DNA of 64,000 bases from Bacteroidales bacterium. GTDB lineage: Bacteria; Bacteroidota; Bacteroidia; Bacteroidales; P3. The position numbers were made by a program, and so were the translations under genes. The notes below the pieces were generated by a model. That model was not told the origin of the DNA, searched no databases, and worked only from the letters and a program-made list of their open reading frames with translations. Positions 8,719-17,121 of this stretch are shown piece after piece (positions within the stretch are counted from its first letter, which is position 1; the number at the start of each line of letters is the position of its first letter). The stretch is from contig JAGBOF010000016.1 of the NCBI GenBank assembly GCA_017633985.1, forward strand, positions 1 to 64,000, in the 5' to 3' direction.

Positions 8719-11193
8719 ATGAGAAAAATAAGTGTTTTAGCGGTTTTGATGCTTGCTTTTGTTGTAGCAAATGCGCAAAACCTGACAATCAAAGGCAAAG
8801 TCCTTGACGCAAAAAGCAAAGAAGCGATGGCATTTGCCAATGTTATGCAAATGAGTGACACATCTGCAAATGCGAAACTGATAACGGGAGTAACAACTGA
8901 CGCAAACGGCGGATTTTCCCTGACAGTTAAGACAAACAAAGCGGTATTGAAGATTAATTCTTTGGGATATAAGGACAACGTTTTCGCCGTTGACGGTTCC
9001 AAATACAAGAAAGAAGGCAACAGTATCAATATCGGCGAAATTTATTTGGAAGTTGATGCCGAGAATTTGAGCGAAGTGTCCATTATCGGCAAGCAAACGC
9101 GCATTGAGATGGACAATGACAAAATTGTGATGAATGTTGACGAAGGCCTTACCGCAACTTCCGCCAACGTTTTCGAAATGCTCCGCAAGGTTCCGGGGGT
9201 TGTGATTGACAAGGACGAAAATATAACGCTTCAAGGGCAGAGCGGCATTTTGTTTCAGTTTGATGGGCGTGATATACGCATACCTTACGACGCTATGAAG
9301 TCTATTTTGAAAGGTATGTCGCCTGATAATGTAGCTAAAATCGAAACTATAACCAATCCGTCTTCAAAATACGAAGCCGAAGGCACTGCAGGTATCATTA
9401 ATATAGTAATGGCAAAGGAGCAGACCGAAGGATTTTCGGGCAGTTTGTCATCTTGGAACGGTATAAACAGTGATTTTAAAACTTTTGACAATATTTCTCT
9501 TTCTTACGTCACACCTAAATGGACTGTAACGGCAGGCGGCGGATTCGGTTACATGGATAACCGTAACACGATGCAGCTTGATCAATGGCTTTGGGACATG
9601 AGCGGCGATACGACCTTAATGCACCAAAACGAATACAAGATGAAAAACAAATTCCGCTCATTTAACGCCGATATTTCTGCAGATTACAAGATTGATGACA
9701 ACAATTCCGTAGGTGCGATGTTTAATTACAGCGGTCACAAGGTGCCTGAATTTGCCCAAGACCCGCAACAGATGGTTATATCTTCGCTTAAAAGCGGTAA
9801 CATCATTTCTTCTTATAACATAAACAGCAAACAGAACGGTACGTCGGGCAATTTCATGGGCAGTGTCTACTATAATCACAAGTTTGACACACTCGGCGGA
9901 CAGTATTCGGCGTCTTTTGATTTTAACCACAACGCTTCCTCCGACAAATCCACAAATATTACCGACTATTTCGCAGATTATTTCACGACAAAGACATATT
10001 CCGAAAATCTTTTCAACAATTCCGACAATAAGTACAACTCCTATGCTTTTAAATTCGACGTTAATCAACCTATAAACAAGAATATGTCTTTTGAATACGG
10101 TATTAAATCACGTCTTGCGTTGGTTGATAACGATTTTAAGGCATATCAGAATGACAGTATAGATTTAAACCGCACCAGTCACCTGAAATACAAAGAAAAT
10201 GTCAATGCTGCATACGTCAGTTTCTCGGATAAATTCTCCGAAAAGCTGTCCATGCGCACGGGATTAAGGTTTGAACACACTTATACCTCAATTGAACAAA
10301 AGGCAACGGAGGATAAGCACGAAGATAACTACTTTAATTTGTTTCCGAACGTAAATCTTAACTACCGTGTGGGCAAAATGGATAACCTTTCTTTAACTTA
10401 TTCCTACCGTATCTCACGTCCTGACTACAACTCATTGAATCCTTTCGTTGAAAAGCAATCCGATTACAATTACACCTCGGGTAATCCGCTTTTAGACCCT
10501 GAATATACGCACAAAATCGATTTAAATTATGCTTGGCACTACATTGTTTTCTTAAGTGCGGGATACGGTTACTCCAATAACTCCATTAACCAAGTTGTAA
10601 TCACCGAAAACAACCCTTTAAAGATGACCCAGCAACCGTTTAACATAGGTTATGAGCAGAATTTCTCGTTAAGTTTGTCTTCAATGTTGCCTTTGGGACC
10701 CGTAGAGTGGACTTTATGGCTTCAGGGTGCTTGGCAACAGATGAAAGCAGACGATGAATTATTGCAAACCAACATAAAAAAATTCTCGTTTATGACTTGG
10801 CAATCCTTGGCAGTTAATTTCTTTTGGCAGAGTAAGCTTTCCTTGTCGTGTTTCTACTCCACAGGAGGCGTACAAATGGGCGGAGAATTCTCTGATATGC
10901 TTATGTTGTCGGCAAGTTTGTCAAAAGATTTCTTGAACAAGGCATTAAAAGTATCCATCGGCGTAGATCAGTTCCCGAAACGTGATTTTAATATTTCCAC
11001 TCATTACAATAATTACCGTTTGGAGGGAAATATGTGTTGGCAAAGACCGCAATTTACTGTTAATGTGTCGTATAATTTCGGCAAATCGGCTAATAACAAT
11101 ACTCTTCAGAAGCTTCGCAGCGACGATATGGACGATAGGAAGAGCGGAGAGAGCAATGTGGGCAGCGGACAAGGCTCTCCGATGGGCAGATAA
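8719..11193 (+). CDS. Outer-membrane TonB-receptor-like beta-barrel protein
   Basis: 824 residues. A signal peptide (MRKISVLAVLMLAFVVANAQ) is followed by a carboxypeptidase-like regulatory domain (IKGKVLDAKSKEAMAFANV, about 24-110), a plug-like domain (VFEMLRKVPGVVIDKDENI; ITNPSSKYEAEGTAGIINI, about 140-230) and a long beta-barrel rich in alternating aromatic strands up to the C terminus. This order is that of the 'outer membrane beta-barrel family' relatives of TonB-dependent receptors. No TonB box was identified, so active TonB-driven import is not assured. The last 30 residues are an unusual polar Ser/Gly tail. It precedes an ABC transporter and GntR regulator by 37 bases with no terminator or promoter between, suggesting one operon. 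Confidence 0.85.
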   Translation: MRKISVLAVLMLAFVVANAQNLTIKGKVLDAKSKEAMAFANVMQMSDTSANAKLITGVTTDANGGFSLTVKTNKAVLKINSLGYKDNVFAVDGSKYKKEGNSINIGEIYLEVDAENLSEVSIIGKQTRIEMDNDKIVMNVDEGLTATSANVFEMLRKVPGVVIDKDENITLQGQSGILFQFDGRDIRIPYDAMKSILKGMSPDNVAKIETITNPSSKYEAEGTAGIINIVMAKEQTEGFSGSLSSWNGINSDFKTFDNISLSYVTPKWTVTAGGGFGYMDNRNTMQLDQWLWDMSGDTTLMHQNEYKMKNKFRSFNADISADYKIDDNNSVGAMFNYSGHKVPEFAQDPQQMVISSLKSGNIISSYNINSKQNGTSGNFMGSVYYNHKFDTLGGQYSASFDFNHNASSDKSTNITDYFADYFTTKTYSENLFNNSDNKYNSYAFKFDVNQPINKNMSFEYGIKSRLALVDNDFKAYQNDSIDLNRTSHLKYKENVNAAYVSFSDKFSEKLSMRTGLRFEHTYTSIEQKATEDKHEDNYFNLFPNVNLNYRVGKMDNLSLTYSYRISRPDYNSLNPFVEKQSDYNYTSGNPLLDPEYTHKIDLNYAWHYIVFLSAGYGYSNNSINQVVITENNPLKMTQQPFNIGYEQNFSLSLSSMLPLGPVEWTLWLQGAWQQMKADDELLQTNIKKFSFMTWQSLAVNFFWQSKLSLSCFYSTGGVQMGGEFSDMLMLSASLSKDFLNKALKVSIGVDQFPKRDFNISTHYNNYRLEGNMCWQRPQFTVNVSYNFGKSANNNTLQKLRSDDMDDRKSGESNVGSGQGSPMGR

Positions 11194-11230
11194 CACAGAT
11201 TAATACAATAAATTAAATACAAGAAGTGAT

Positions 11231-12073
11231 ATGATTGAGATTAAAAATTTAAAGTTTTGGTATAAGAAAAACAAAACGGTATTGCAGGACATCAATCTGC
11301 AATTACAGGAAGGTAAAATCGTAGGTCTGTTGGGTAAAAACGGAGTTGGAAAATCTACATTGTTGCATCTGATTGCAGGATTGCAGTTTCCTGTTGAAGG
11401 AATCGTAACTGCAGACGGTGAAATACCCGGACAAAGAAAGGTTTCAACGCTTCAAAACATGTTTTTGCTAAGTGAAGAAGTGCCGGAGACCACAATGACA
11501 ATAGAAAAGTTCGTTAAAATCAATTCCGTCTTCTATCCGAAGTTCTCTAATGATGATTTCACTTCATACATGCACGAATTCGAAGTGACGGATTTCACTT
11601 TAAGGATTGACAAATTAAGTTTCGGAACACGTAAGAAAGTTTTCATTGCATTCGCGCTCGCATGCAATACGAAATACTTGCTTATGGACGAGCCGACCAA
11701 TGGTTTGGATATTCCAAGCAAAGCATCCTTCAGAAAGATATTGCGTTTGGCGGTAAGCGAAGATAAGCTGGCGGTCATAAGTACCCATCAGGCGAGAGAT
11801 TTACAAAACATTCTTGACTCAATTGTAATGTTGGACAACACCAACCTACTGTTGAATGCCGACGATTGGCAGATAACGGAAAAATTGTACTTCGGTATTG
11901 CAACGGGTGAAGAAAACGAAGACGACATACTTTATTCGGAGCAGACAATTGCTGGCAACCAAATAGTGAAAGTAAACAAAGATGCATCGGAAAGCAATTT
12001 GGATGTGGAATTACTGTTCAACGCAGCATTCAACCGCAAAGATAAGTTCAAAAGTGTGTTTAATATTAAATAA
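11231..12073 (+). CDS. ABC transporter ATP-binding protein
   Basis: 280 residues. Walker A GKNGVGKST (35-43), Walker B YLLMDEP (149-155), D-loop (NGLD, 157-160) and the switch histidine (STH, 186) are intact, so it should hydrolyse ATP. The signature motif is unusual: LSFGTRKK (129-136) in place of LSGGQ, as in the YtrB/BcrA-like subgroup. The next two genes encode membrane proteins that could be its permeases, and the fourth a GntR regulator; this arrangement matches ytrA-type drug- or envelope-stress-responsive transporters. The C-terminal 80 residues are family-specific and of unknown role. Confidence 0.9.
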   Translation: MIEIKNLKFWYKKNKTVLQDINLQLQEGKIVGLLGKNGVGKSTLLHLIAGLQFPVEGIVTADGEIPGQRKVSTLQNMFLLSEEVPETTMTIEKFVKINSVFYPKFSNDDFTSYMHEFEVTDFTLRIDKLSFGTRKKVFIAFALACNTKYLLMDEPTNGLDIPSKASFRKILRLAVSEDKLAVISTHQARDLQNILDSIVMLDNTNLLLNADDWQITEKLYFGIATGEENEDDILYSEQTIAGNQIVKVNKDASESNLDVELLFNAAFNRKDKFKSVFNIK

Positions 12074-12082
12074 TTGTAAAGT

Positions 12083-12820
12083 ATGGACTCCTTAAAACGG
12101 ATATTGAATCTTGTCAAACGTGAACTGACCGTACCGTTTGCCCTTCCTAATAAGTCATTTTTCGGAGATAAGAATACTTATTCTTCGTCCGGCAGATGGC
12201 TTTTTTGGACTTACAGTTTTCCGTTCTTAATGGGATTGGTTGATTGTTGGTGGCAAAGCAGTAGTTTCACAACTGCAAAAGGTATTTTGTACGGCGGATT
12301 GTTTACGGTTGCATTTGCGTTTATGATAATGAGAGAATATCTCAAAAAGACCAACCGTGCGTTTGTTATTCTCTTACCTGCGAGCGTGCAGGAGAAGTTT
12401 GCGGCGAAGATAATAGCATATTACGTTATTATTCCTTTAACTATGTTGGTCGGATGTACACTTGGCTATTATATAGGCGCATTAGCGGGCGGTTTTATCA
12501 CTAACGGACAGGCTAACTTTGCATTTGATTGGGAATTTTTTGCAAAGGTGTTTAACTTTAGCAGCATCTCAATCGGATTGATGTGTATGTCGGCGTTGTT
12601 TTTGATAACTTCGTTTGTGAAAAATGAGATTGTACAGGTAATATTGGGCGTTGCAGTGATTTTATTGTTGATGTCACTGAGTCTTTTGGCAAGCGGAATT
12701 AAAGGATATGCGGATTGGTTGGATTTTTCTTCCGACATAGCTACGTATGTGGTTTATCCGCTTATATCATTAATGCTTTTAACGGGTTCATACATTAAAT
12801 TAAAAAGAGAAAGGGCTTAA
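12083..12820 (+). CDS. ABC transporter membrane subunit (putative)
   Basis: 245 residues with about six hydrophobic segments (around 40, 70, 110, 135, 170 and 195) and a soluble N-terminal stretch. No family was recognised with certainty, but size, topology and position 9 bases after the ATPase fit an ABC-2 type permease. The neighbour at 12823 shares its ending (YKKERA versus KLKRERA), and both have a 'FVILLPAS.QEKFAAK' / 'FELLYPASRAEKFAI'-like segment, so the two look like paralogous half-permeases that form a heterodimer. Confidence 0.75.
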   Translation: MDSLKRILNLVKRELTVPFALPNKSFFGDKNTYSSSGRWLFWTYSFPFLMGLVDCWWQSSSFTTAKGILYGGLFTVAFAFMIMREYLKKTNRAFVILLPASVQEKFAAKIIAYYVIIPLTMLVGCTLGYYIGALAGGFITNGQANFAFDWEFFAKVFNFSSISIGLMCMSALFLITSFVKNEIVQVILGVAVILLLMSLSLLASGIKGYADWLDFSSDIATYVVYPLISLMLLTGSYIKLKRERA

Positions 12821-12822
12821 TT

Positions 12823-13662
12823 ATGGAATTCAATTTAACAAGAACGGTCAATGTTTTGACCAGAAAATTTTATACAAACAGAAAATCATTTTTGATTTTC
12901 GCAGGCATATTCTTTCTTATCATGTCCGTGGTTCATTATATGGGCTGTCGAACGGCAGGTATCATAATAGGAGGTGAAAATCTGCGGTTAAACGCAGTTG
13001 CTGATGTGCTTTGTTTTATCATCGTTGCAGGAATATATCCGTTTGCCGAACTTACGGAGAAGAAAAACGCAGTATTCGAATTACTTTATCCCGCTTCACG
13101 GGCGGAAAAGTTCGCAATAGATTTCTTAACTGCCTTTATCATACTTCCGATCAGCATAATCGTTATTGACATGTTGGCGTTGTATGCGGGTTCTTTGGCA
13201 GGAAAGATTTATTTTGCCAATAAAGGTCTCACGTATTCACTGCCTTACTTTTCCAATATCTTCTCTCAATTCGCAAATTGGGAATATGCGGACTGGATGT
13301 TCATAACAGGCGGAGTTATTATCTCGTTTCTGGGTGCCGTGGTATTCAAAAAATACCGTTTATTAAAGACCTGGGTAGGTACGGGGATTATATTGTTTGC
13401 AGTATTTATCATCGGAGCAATTATTTTATACTTCAACTACAAAGCAACTGGCTATTGGTTCCCGTATACCTACTCGACAAACGGCTATTTCAACGAAGCA
13501 ACGGGACAAATGGTCTATGAAACGGCAGTATACCACAATGGACAGAAATTAGACTATATTCCGTGGTTTTTCAACAGAACTATATGGACGGTAGTTGTCC
13601 AAATATTCTTCTTATGTCTGTTGTGCTTGTCGTGGCTTCGTTATAAAAAAGAAAGGGCTTAA
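12823..13662 (+). CDS. ABC transporter membrane subunit (putative), paralogue of the preceding gene
   Basis: 279 residues, about six membrane segments, starting 2 bases after the previous stop, which implies translational coupling. It contains FELLYPASRAEKFA near residue 85, aligning with the matching segment in the upstream permease. After the last-but-one segment there is a loop of about 50 residues rich in Tyr and Trp (residues 205-255, e.g. TGYWFPYTYSTNGYF) absent from its paralogue, probably exposed at the membrane surface. Function is inferred from the operon: export or sensing of an envelope-active compound. Confidence 0.72.
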   Translation: MEFNLTRTVNVLTRKFYTNRKSFLIFAGIFFLIMSVVHYMGCRTAGIIIGGENLRLNAVADVLCFIIVAGIYPFAELTEKKNAVFELLYPASRAEKFAIDFLTAFIILPISIIVIDMLALYAGSLAGKIYFANKGLTYSLPYFSNIFSQFANWEYADWMFITGGVIISFLGAVVFKKYRLLKTWVGTGIILFAVFIIGAIILYFNYKATGYWFPYTYSTNGYFNEATGQMVYETAVYHNGQKLDYIPWFFNRTIWTVVVQIFFLCLLCLSWLRYKKERA

Positions 13663-13667
13663 GAAAT

Positions 13668-14030
13668 ATGGTTATAAACAGTGACAAACCTATATTTATT
13701 CAACTTGCCGAGGTTATCAAGCGCAGGATAATTGACGGCGAATTGCAGCCTGACGACAAAATACCGTCGGTAAGGGAATTGGCTGCCGAGTTTGAAGTAA
13801 ACAACAACACTGCCATGCACGCCGTGGAGTATTTATCCCGTCAGGATATCATATATCAAAAACGCGGTGTGGGATATTTCGTCAATGCATCCGCATCAGA
13901 AAATATAGTTAAGCAAAGACGTGAAAATTTCTTCAATAATACTCTGCCCGAAGTGATACAGGAGATGAAAATTCTGGGCATCGGAATTGACGAAATATCA
14001 GCATATTACAACAATACGTCAAAACAGTAA
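13668..14030 (+). CDS. GntR family transcriptional regulator, YtrA subfamily
   Basis: 120 residues, the short form with only a winged-helix DNA-binding domain (KPIFIQLAEVIKRRIIDGEL; PSVRELAAEFEVNNNTAMHAVEYL, about 10-70) and a small C-terminal helical tail. YtrA-type regulators repress the ABC operon in which they lie and respond to cell-wall-active compounds in Firmicutes; whether the same holds here is inferred. It is the last gene of the operon, five bases after the second permease. A 14-bp stem terminator follows. Confidence 0.9.
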   Translation: MVINSDKPIFIQLAEVIKRRIIDGELQPDDKIPSVRELAAEFEVNNNTAMHAVEYLSRQDIIYQKRGVGYFVNASASENIVKQRRENFFNNTLPEVIQEMKILGIGIDEISAYYNNTSKQ

Positions 14031-14034
14031 AATA

Positions 14035-14139
14035 ATACGGCGTTTTATTTTACTAATCAGGCGTTTTATTTTATTAAAACGCCTGATTAATTTTTTTTAA
14101 CGCCGTTAAATTTTTTCTATCGGCAATTGCCGCTGAATT
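14035..14139. repeat. Intergenic array of five 21-bp units with an orientation switch
   Basis: Units start at 14035, 14056, 14077, 14098 and 14119. The first two carry GGCGTTTTAT; the next two carry the complementary ACGCC core. The change of orientation keeps the 21-bp register and creates the hairpin at 14055-14088. Confidence 0.85.
14055..14088. terminator. Bidirectional terminator between convergent genes
   Basis: AATCAGGCGTTTTA and TAAAACGCCTGATT form a perfect 14-bp stem with a 6-base loop, followed on the plus strand by a run of eight T. It lies between the GntR gene (+) and the barrel gene (-). Confidence 0.8.
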
Positions 14140-14143
14140 TTTA

Positions 14144-14797
14144 TCAGTCTATGATGTATGTGTAATAGATTGTGCCGCTGAAAGTGTTTTGTTTTTCCAA
14201 TCTTCCGTTGGAAAAATATCTCTCCGCCCCTACTTCAAAGCCGAATCCGTTCTTATGGTCGATGGAAAACATCAGTCCCACATGCGGAATAACACCGAAT
14301 TTGAATCCGCTCTCCATTTCAAACTCCTGATAGTAATAACGTTCCAGATTTGTCTCCAATCCCGTCGTGTAATCGTTTTTCATCTGTGAAAAAGAATAAT
14401 CATACTTTCCCCACATTGCCGAAAGACCCACGCCGATGTAAGGTTTAACCTTATTAACAAACGGATAATAGTTCAGATTCAACGTAAAAGGAATTTCCTG
14501 TGCTACGAAAAGTTGTTTTGTAGGCACATAATCCCACTTTAACCATTTGGGCTGGTAACGGTTATAGCCTACGGAAAATCCCCATGACAGATGCAATTCC
14601 TGATACAACCATTCTATATTCACTTTTCCGCCCGCACCCCAATCATAGTTATCAAGAAAATTGTCCTGCAGAATATAATAGGTAGGACGTAACGATATAA
14701 ATATATCATAAGGCTGATCGCCTGCACGGTGTCTGTCCTGTGAAAACGCAGTCAATGATATAACACTCAAAAATACGGCAACAATTATTTTTTTCAT
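14144..14797 (-). CDS. Outer-membrane beta-barrel protein
   Basis: 217 residues: signal peptide (MKKIIVAVFLSVISLTAFSQ) followed by alternating amphipathic strands with many Tyr and Trp (SWGFSVGYNRYQPKW; KPYIGVGLSAMWG) and a C-terminal strand ending YYTYIID. This is the pattern of small outer-membrane barrels of the OmpW/OmpA-barrel type. No specific family or ligand was recognised. It starts 13 bases after glnS on the same strand, so it is probably cotranscribed with that gene, though a functional link is not evident. Confidence 0.75.
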   Translation of the reverse strand: MKKIIVAVFLSVISLTAFSQDRHRAGDQPYDIFISLRPTYYILQDNFLDNYDWGAGGKVNIEWLYQELHLSWGFSVGYNRYQPKWLKWDYVPTKQLFVAQEIPFTLNLNYYPFVNKVKPYIGVGLSAMWGKYDYSFSQMKNDYTTGLETNLERYYYQEFEMESGFKFGVIPHVGLMFSIDHKNGFGFEVGAERYFSNGRLEKQNTFSGTIYYTYIID

Positions 14798-14810
14798 ATC
14801 AACAATAAGT

Positions 14811-16490
14811 TTATTTTTGCTTTGCCCAAGAATCTTTTAACGTAGCCGTGCGGTTAAAGATTAAGTTGTCAGTCGCAGAATCGTAATCAACGCTGAAATA
14901 GCCCACTCTTTCGAACTGGAATTTATCCAAAGGTTTTACATTTTGTAAAGACTTCTCAAGTTTACATCCTTGTAAAACCGTCAGAGAGTCTGGATTAAGA
15001 TTGTCAAGGAATGTTTTGCCTTCTTCTACCTCATCAGGTTTTTCGGTATTGAACAAACGGTCGAAAACATTTACCTTTGCATCAATGCAATTATTGGCAT
15101 CAACCCAATGAATGGTGCCTTTAATTTTTCTTCCGTCAGGAGTGTCACCTCCGCGTGTCAATGGGTCATATTCACAATGCACGGCGGTAACATTACCTAC
15201 TTCATCTTTTTCGCAACCCGTACATCTGACAATGTAAGCATAACGAAGACGTACTTCCTGTCCTACGGTCATGCGGAAATACTTCTTCGGAGCATTTTCC
15301 ATAAAGTCATCCTGCTCTATATACAATGTATTGGAGAAAGAAATCTTACGTTTGCCACGGCTTTCATCCTCCGGATTGTTTACAGCTTCCAACTGTTCAG
15401 TTTGATCTGCAGGATAATTGTCAATAATCAACTTAACAGGATGTAAAACAGCCATAACTCTGTCGGCTTTCTTGTTCAAATCATCGCGCAATGCGTTCTC
15501 CAAACGGGAATAATCGATAAGGTTGTCACGTTTTGCCACTCCTATGTCTTCACAGAACTTGCGGATACTTTCAGGTGTGTATCCTCTTCTTCTGAATCCG
15601 CATATAGTCGGCATTCTCGGGTCATCCCAACCCGAAACATAGCCATCCTTAACCAATTGTAACAATTTACGCTTACTCATTACGGTATTGGTAATGTTAA
15701 GTCTTGCAAATTCGTATTGATGAGAAGGATAAATTTCAAGGGATTTGATAAACCAGTCGTAAAGCGGGCGGTGGATGTCAAATTCAAGCGTACAAATGGA
15801 ATGTGTTATATTTTCGATGGAATCACTTTCGCCGTGGGCATAGTCATACATAGGGTATATGCACCATTTATCGCCTGTACGGTGATGTGATGCGTGAATG
15901 ATGCGGTACATTATCGGATCGCGCATATTCATATTAGGATGAGCCATATCAATCTTGGCACGCAAGGTTTTTTCTCCATCCTGATATTTCCCTTGACGCA
16001 TTTCTTCAAACAGACGTAAGTTTTCTTCAACACTTCTGTCCCTGAAAGGCGAATTTTTTCCAGGGCTTTGGACCGTACCTCTGTTTTCGCGGATTTGTTC
16101 ATTGGTTTGATCGTCTACGTATGCAAGCCCTTTCTTTATAAGTTCGCATGCCCAATCGTACAATTGCTCAAAATAATCAGAAGCATAATGTTCTTCCGCC
16201 CAATCAAAACCCAGCCAATGTATATCTTCCTTAATACTGTCCACGTATTCGGTATCTTCCTTTACAGGGTTGGTATCGTCAAAACGCAGATTGGTTTTGC
16301 CGCCGTATTTCTTCGCCAAACCGAAGTTAATGCAGATACTTTTTGCATGGCCTATATGCAAGTAACCGTTAGGCTCGGGAGGAAAACGCGTTTGTATGGC
16401 TTGTACCTTACCGCTTTGCAAATCGTTTTCAATTATTTCCTCTAAAAAATTTTTTTGTACCTTTTCAGTATTTGAAGTGTTTGTTTCCAT
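14811..16490 (-). CDS. glnS: Glutamine--tRNA ligase
   Basis: 559 residues, close to the usual bacterial GlnRS length. It attaches glutamine to tRNA-Gln in the cytoplasm. The class I motifs are plain: [15 protein letters not shown] (37-51, HIGH at 45-48) and MSKRK (271-275), plus RFDDTNP (69-75). The second half carries the beta-barrel anticodon-binding domain ([17 protein letters not shown]). The ATG at 16490 fits the family start. No clear promoter element was found upstream; the mscL terminator lies 37-68 bases before it. Confidence 0.97.
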   Translation of the reverse strand: METNTSNTEKVQKNFLEEIIENDLQSGKVQAIQTRFPPEPNGYLHIGHAKSICINFGLAKKYGGKTNLRFDDTNPVKEDTEYVDSIKEDIHWLGFDWAEEHYASDYFEQLYDWACELIKKGLAYVDDQTNEQIRENRGTVQSPGKNSPFRDRSVEENLRLFEEMRQGKYQDGEKTLRAKIDMAHPNMNMRDPIMYRIIHASHHRTGDKWCIYPMYDYAHGESDSIENITHSICTLEFDIHRPLYDWFIKSLEIYPSHQYEFARLNITNTVMSKRKLLQLVKDGYVSGWDDPRMPTICGFRRRGYTPESIRKFCEDIGVAKRDNLIDYSRLENALRDDLNKKADRVMAVLHPVKLIIDNYPADQTEQLEAVNNPEDESRGKRKISFSNTLYIEQDDFMENAPKKYFRMTVGQEVRLRYAYIVRCTGCEKDEVGNVTAVHCEYDPLTRGGDTPDGRKIKGTIHWVDANNCIDAKVNVFDRLFNTEKPDEVEEGKTFLDNLNPDSLTVLQGCKLEKSLQNVKPLDKFQFERVGYFSVDYDSATDNLIFNRTATLKDSWAKQK

Positions 16491-16526
16491 TTGCCGTTTT
16501 TATCAGTTTATTTTCAAAAAAGATAA

Positions 16527-16558
16527 GGTCTTTAAAGTCATTAATAACCTTAAAGACC
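16527..16558 (-). terminator. Terminator after mscL
   Basis: GGTCTTTAA and TTAAAGACC form a 9-bp stem with a 14-base loop; read on the minus strand it is followed by a T-rich stretch (TTATCTTTTTT). It separates mscL from glnS. Confidence 0.6.
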
Positions 16559-16572
16559 CTAAATGTAATATG

Positions 16573-16998
16573 CTACTTTTGATTCTTTAAAAGATCCCTT
16601 ATTTCCGTTAACAATTCCTGATCTTTTGTAGGAGCAGGAGGAGCTGCAGGGGCTTCTTCTTTCTTCTTTGCTACCTTGTTGATACCTTTTATCATCAAGA
16701 AGATACAGAATGCGATGATAAGGAAATCAACTATGTTCTGTATAAAATTACCGTATGCAAAAACTGCGGCACCGGCTTCTTTGGCAGCAGCAAGAGTATC
16801 ATAATGTTCGCTGCCCAAATTGATAAACAGATTAGTAAAATCTATACCGCCCGTAGCTTTACCTACCAAAGGCATGATTATATCATCAACCAATGAAGAC
16901 ACTATCTTACCGAAAGCACCTCCGATAATAACGCCGACAGCCATATCCATAACGTTGCCGCGCATTGCAAAGTCTTTAAATTCTTTAACTAATCCCAT
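16573..16998 (-). CDS. mscL: Large-conductance mechanosensitive channel MscL
   Basis: 141 residues (start [22 protein letters not shown]). MscL is a homopentameric inner-membrane channel that opens under membrane tension to release solutes on osmotic downshock. The conserved N-terminal helix, first membrane helix ([18 protein letters not shown], about 16-33) and second membrane helix ([20 protein letters not shown], about 80-100) are present, with a proline/alanine linker before the C-terminal bundle helix (LLTEIRDLL). An in-frame ATG at 17046 is rejected as start because a TAACTTTG promoter element overlaps it. Confidence 0.96.
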   Translation of the reverse strand: MGLVKEFKDFAMRGNVMDMAVGVIIGGAFGKIVSSLVDDIIMPLVGKATGGIDFTNLFINLGSEHYDTLAAAKEAGAAVFAYGNFIQNIVDFLIIAFCIFLMIKGINKVAKKKEEAPAAPPAPTKDQELLTEIRDLLKNQK

Positions 16999-17043
16999 AG
17001 TTATTTTGTTTTTAAATTTGTTAATAATTACGTTTATAACGTG

Positions 17044-17051
17044 CAAAGTTA
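17044..17051 (-). promoter_or_regulatory. -7 promoter element of mscL
   Basis: Minus-strand TAACTTTG about 45 bases before the ATG at 16998. It supports the downstream start of mscL. Confidence 0.6.
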
Positions 17052-17121
17052 ATAAAATTCCGTCAAATAACTATAAAATTTCAATAAAAAACTGCGTTAT
17101 TCCTCTTCCATAAAGTTTTAT

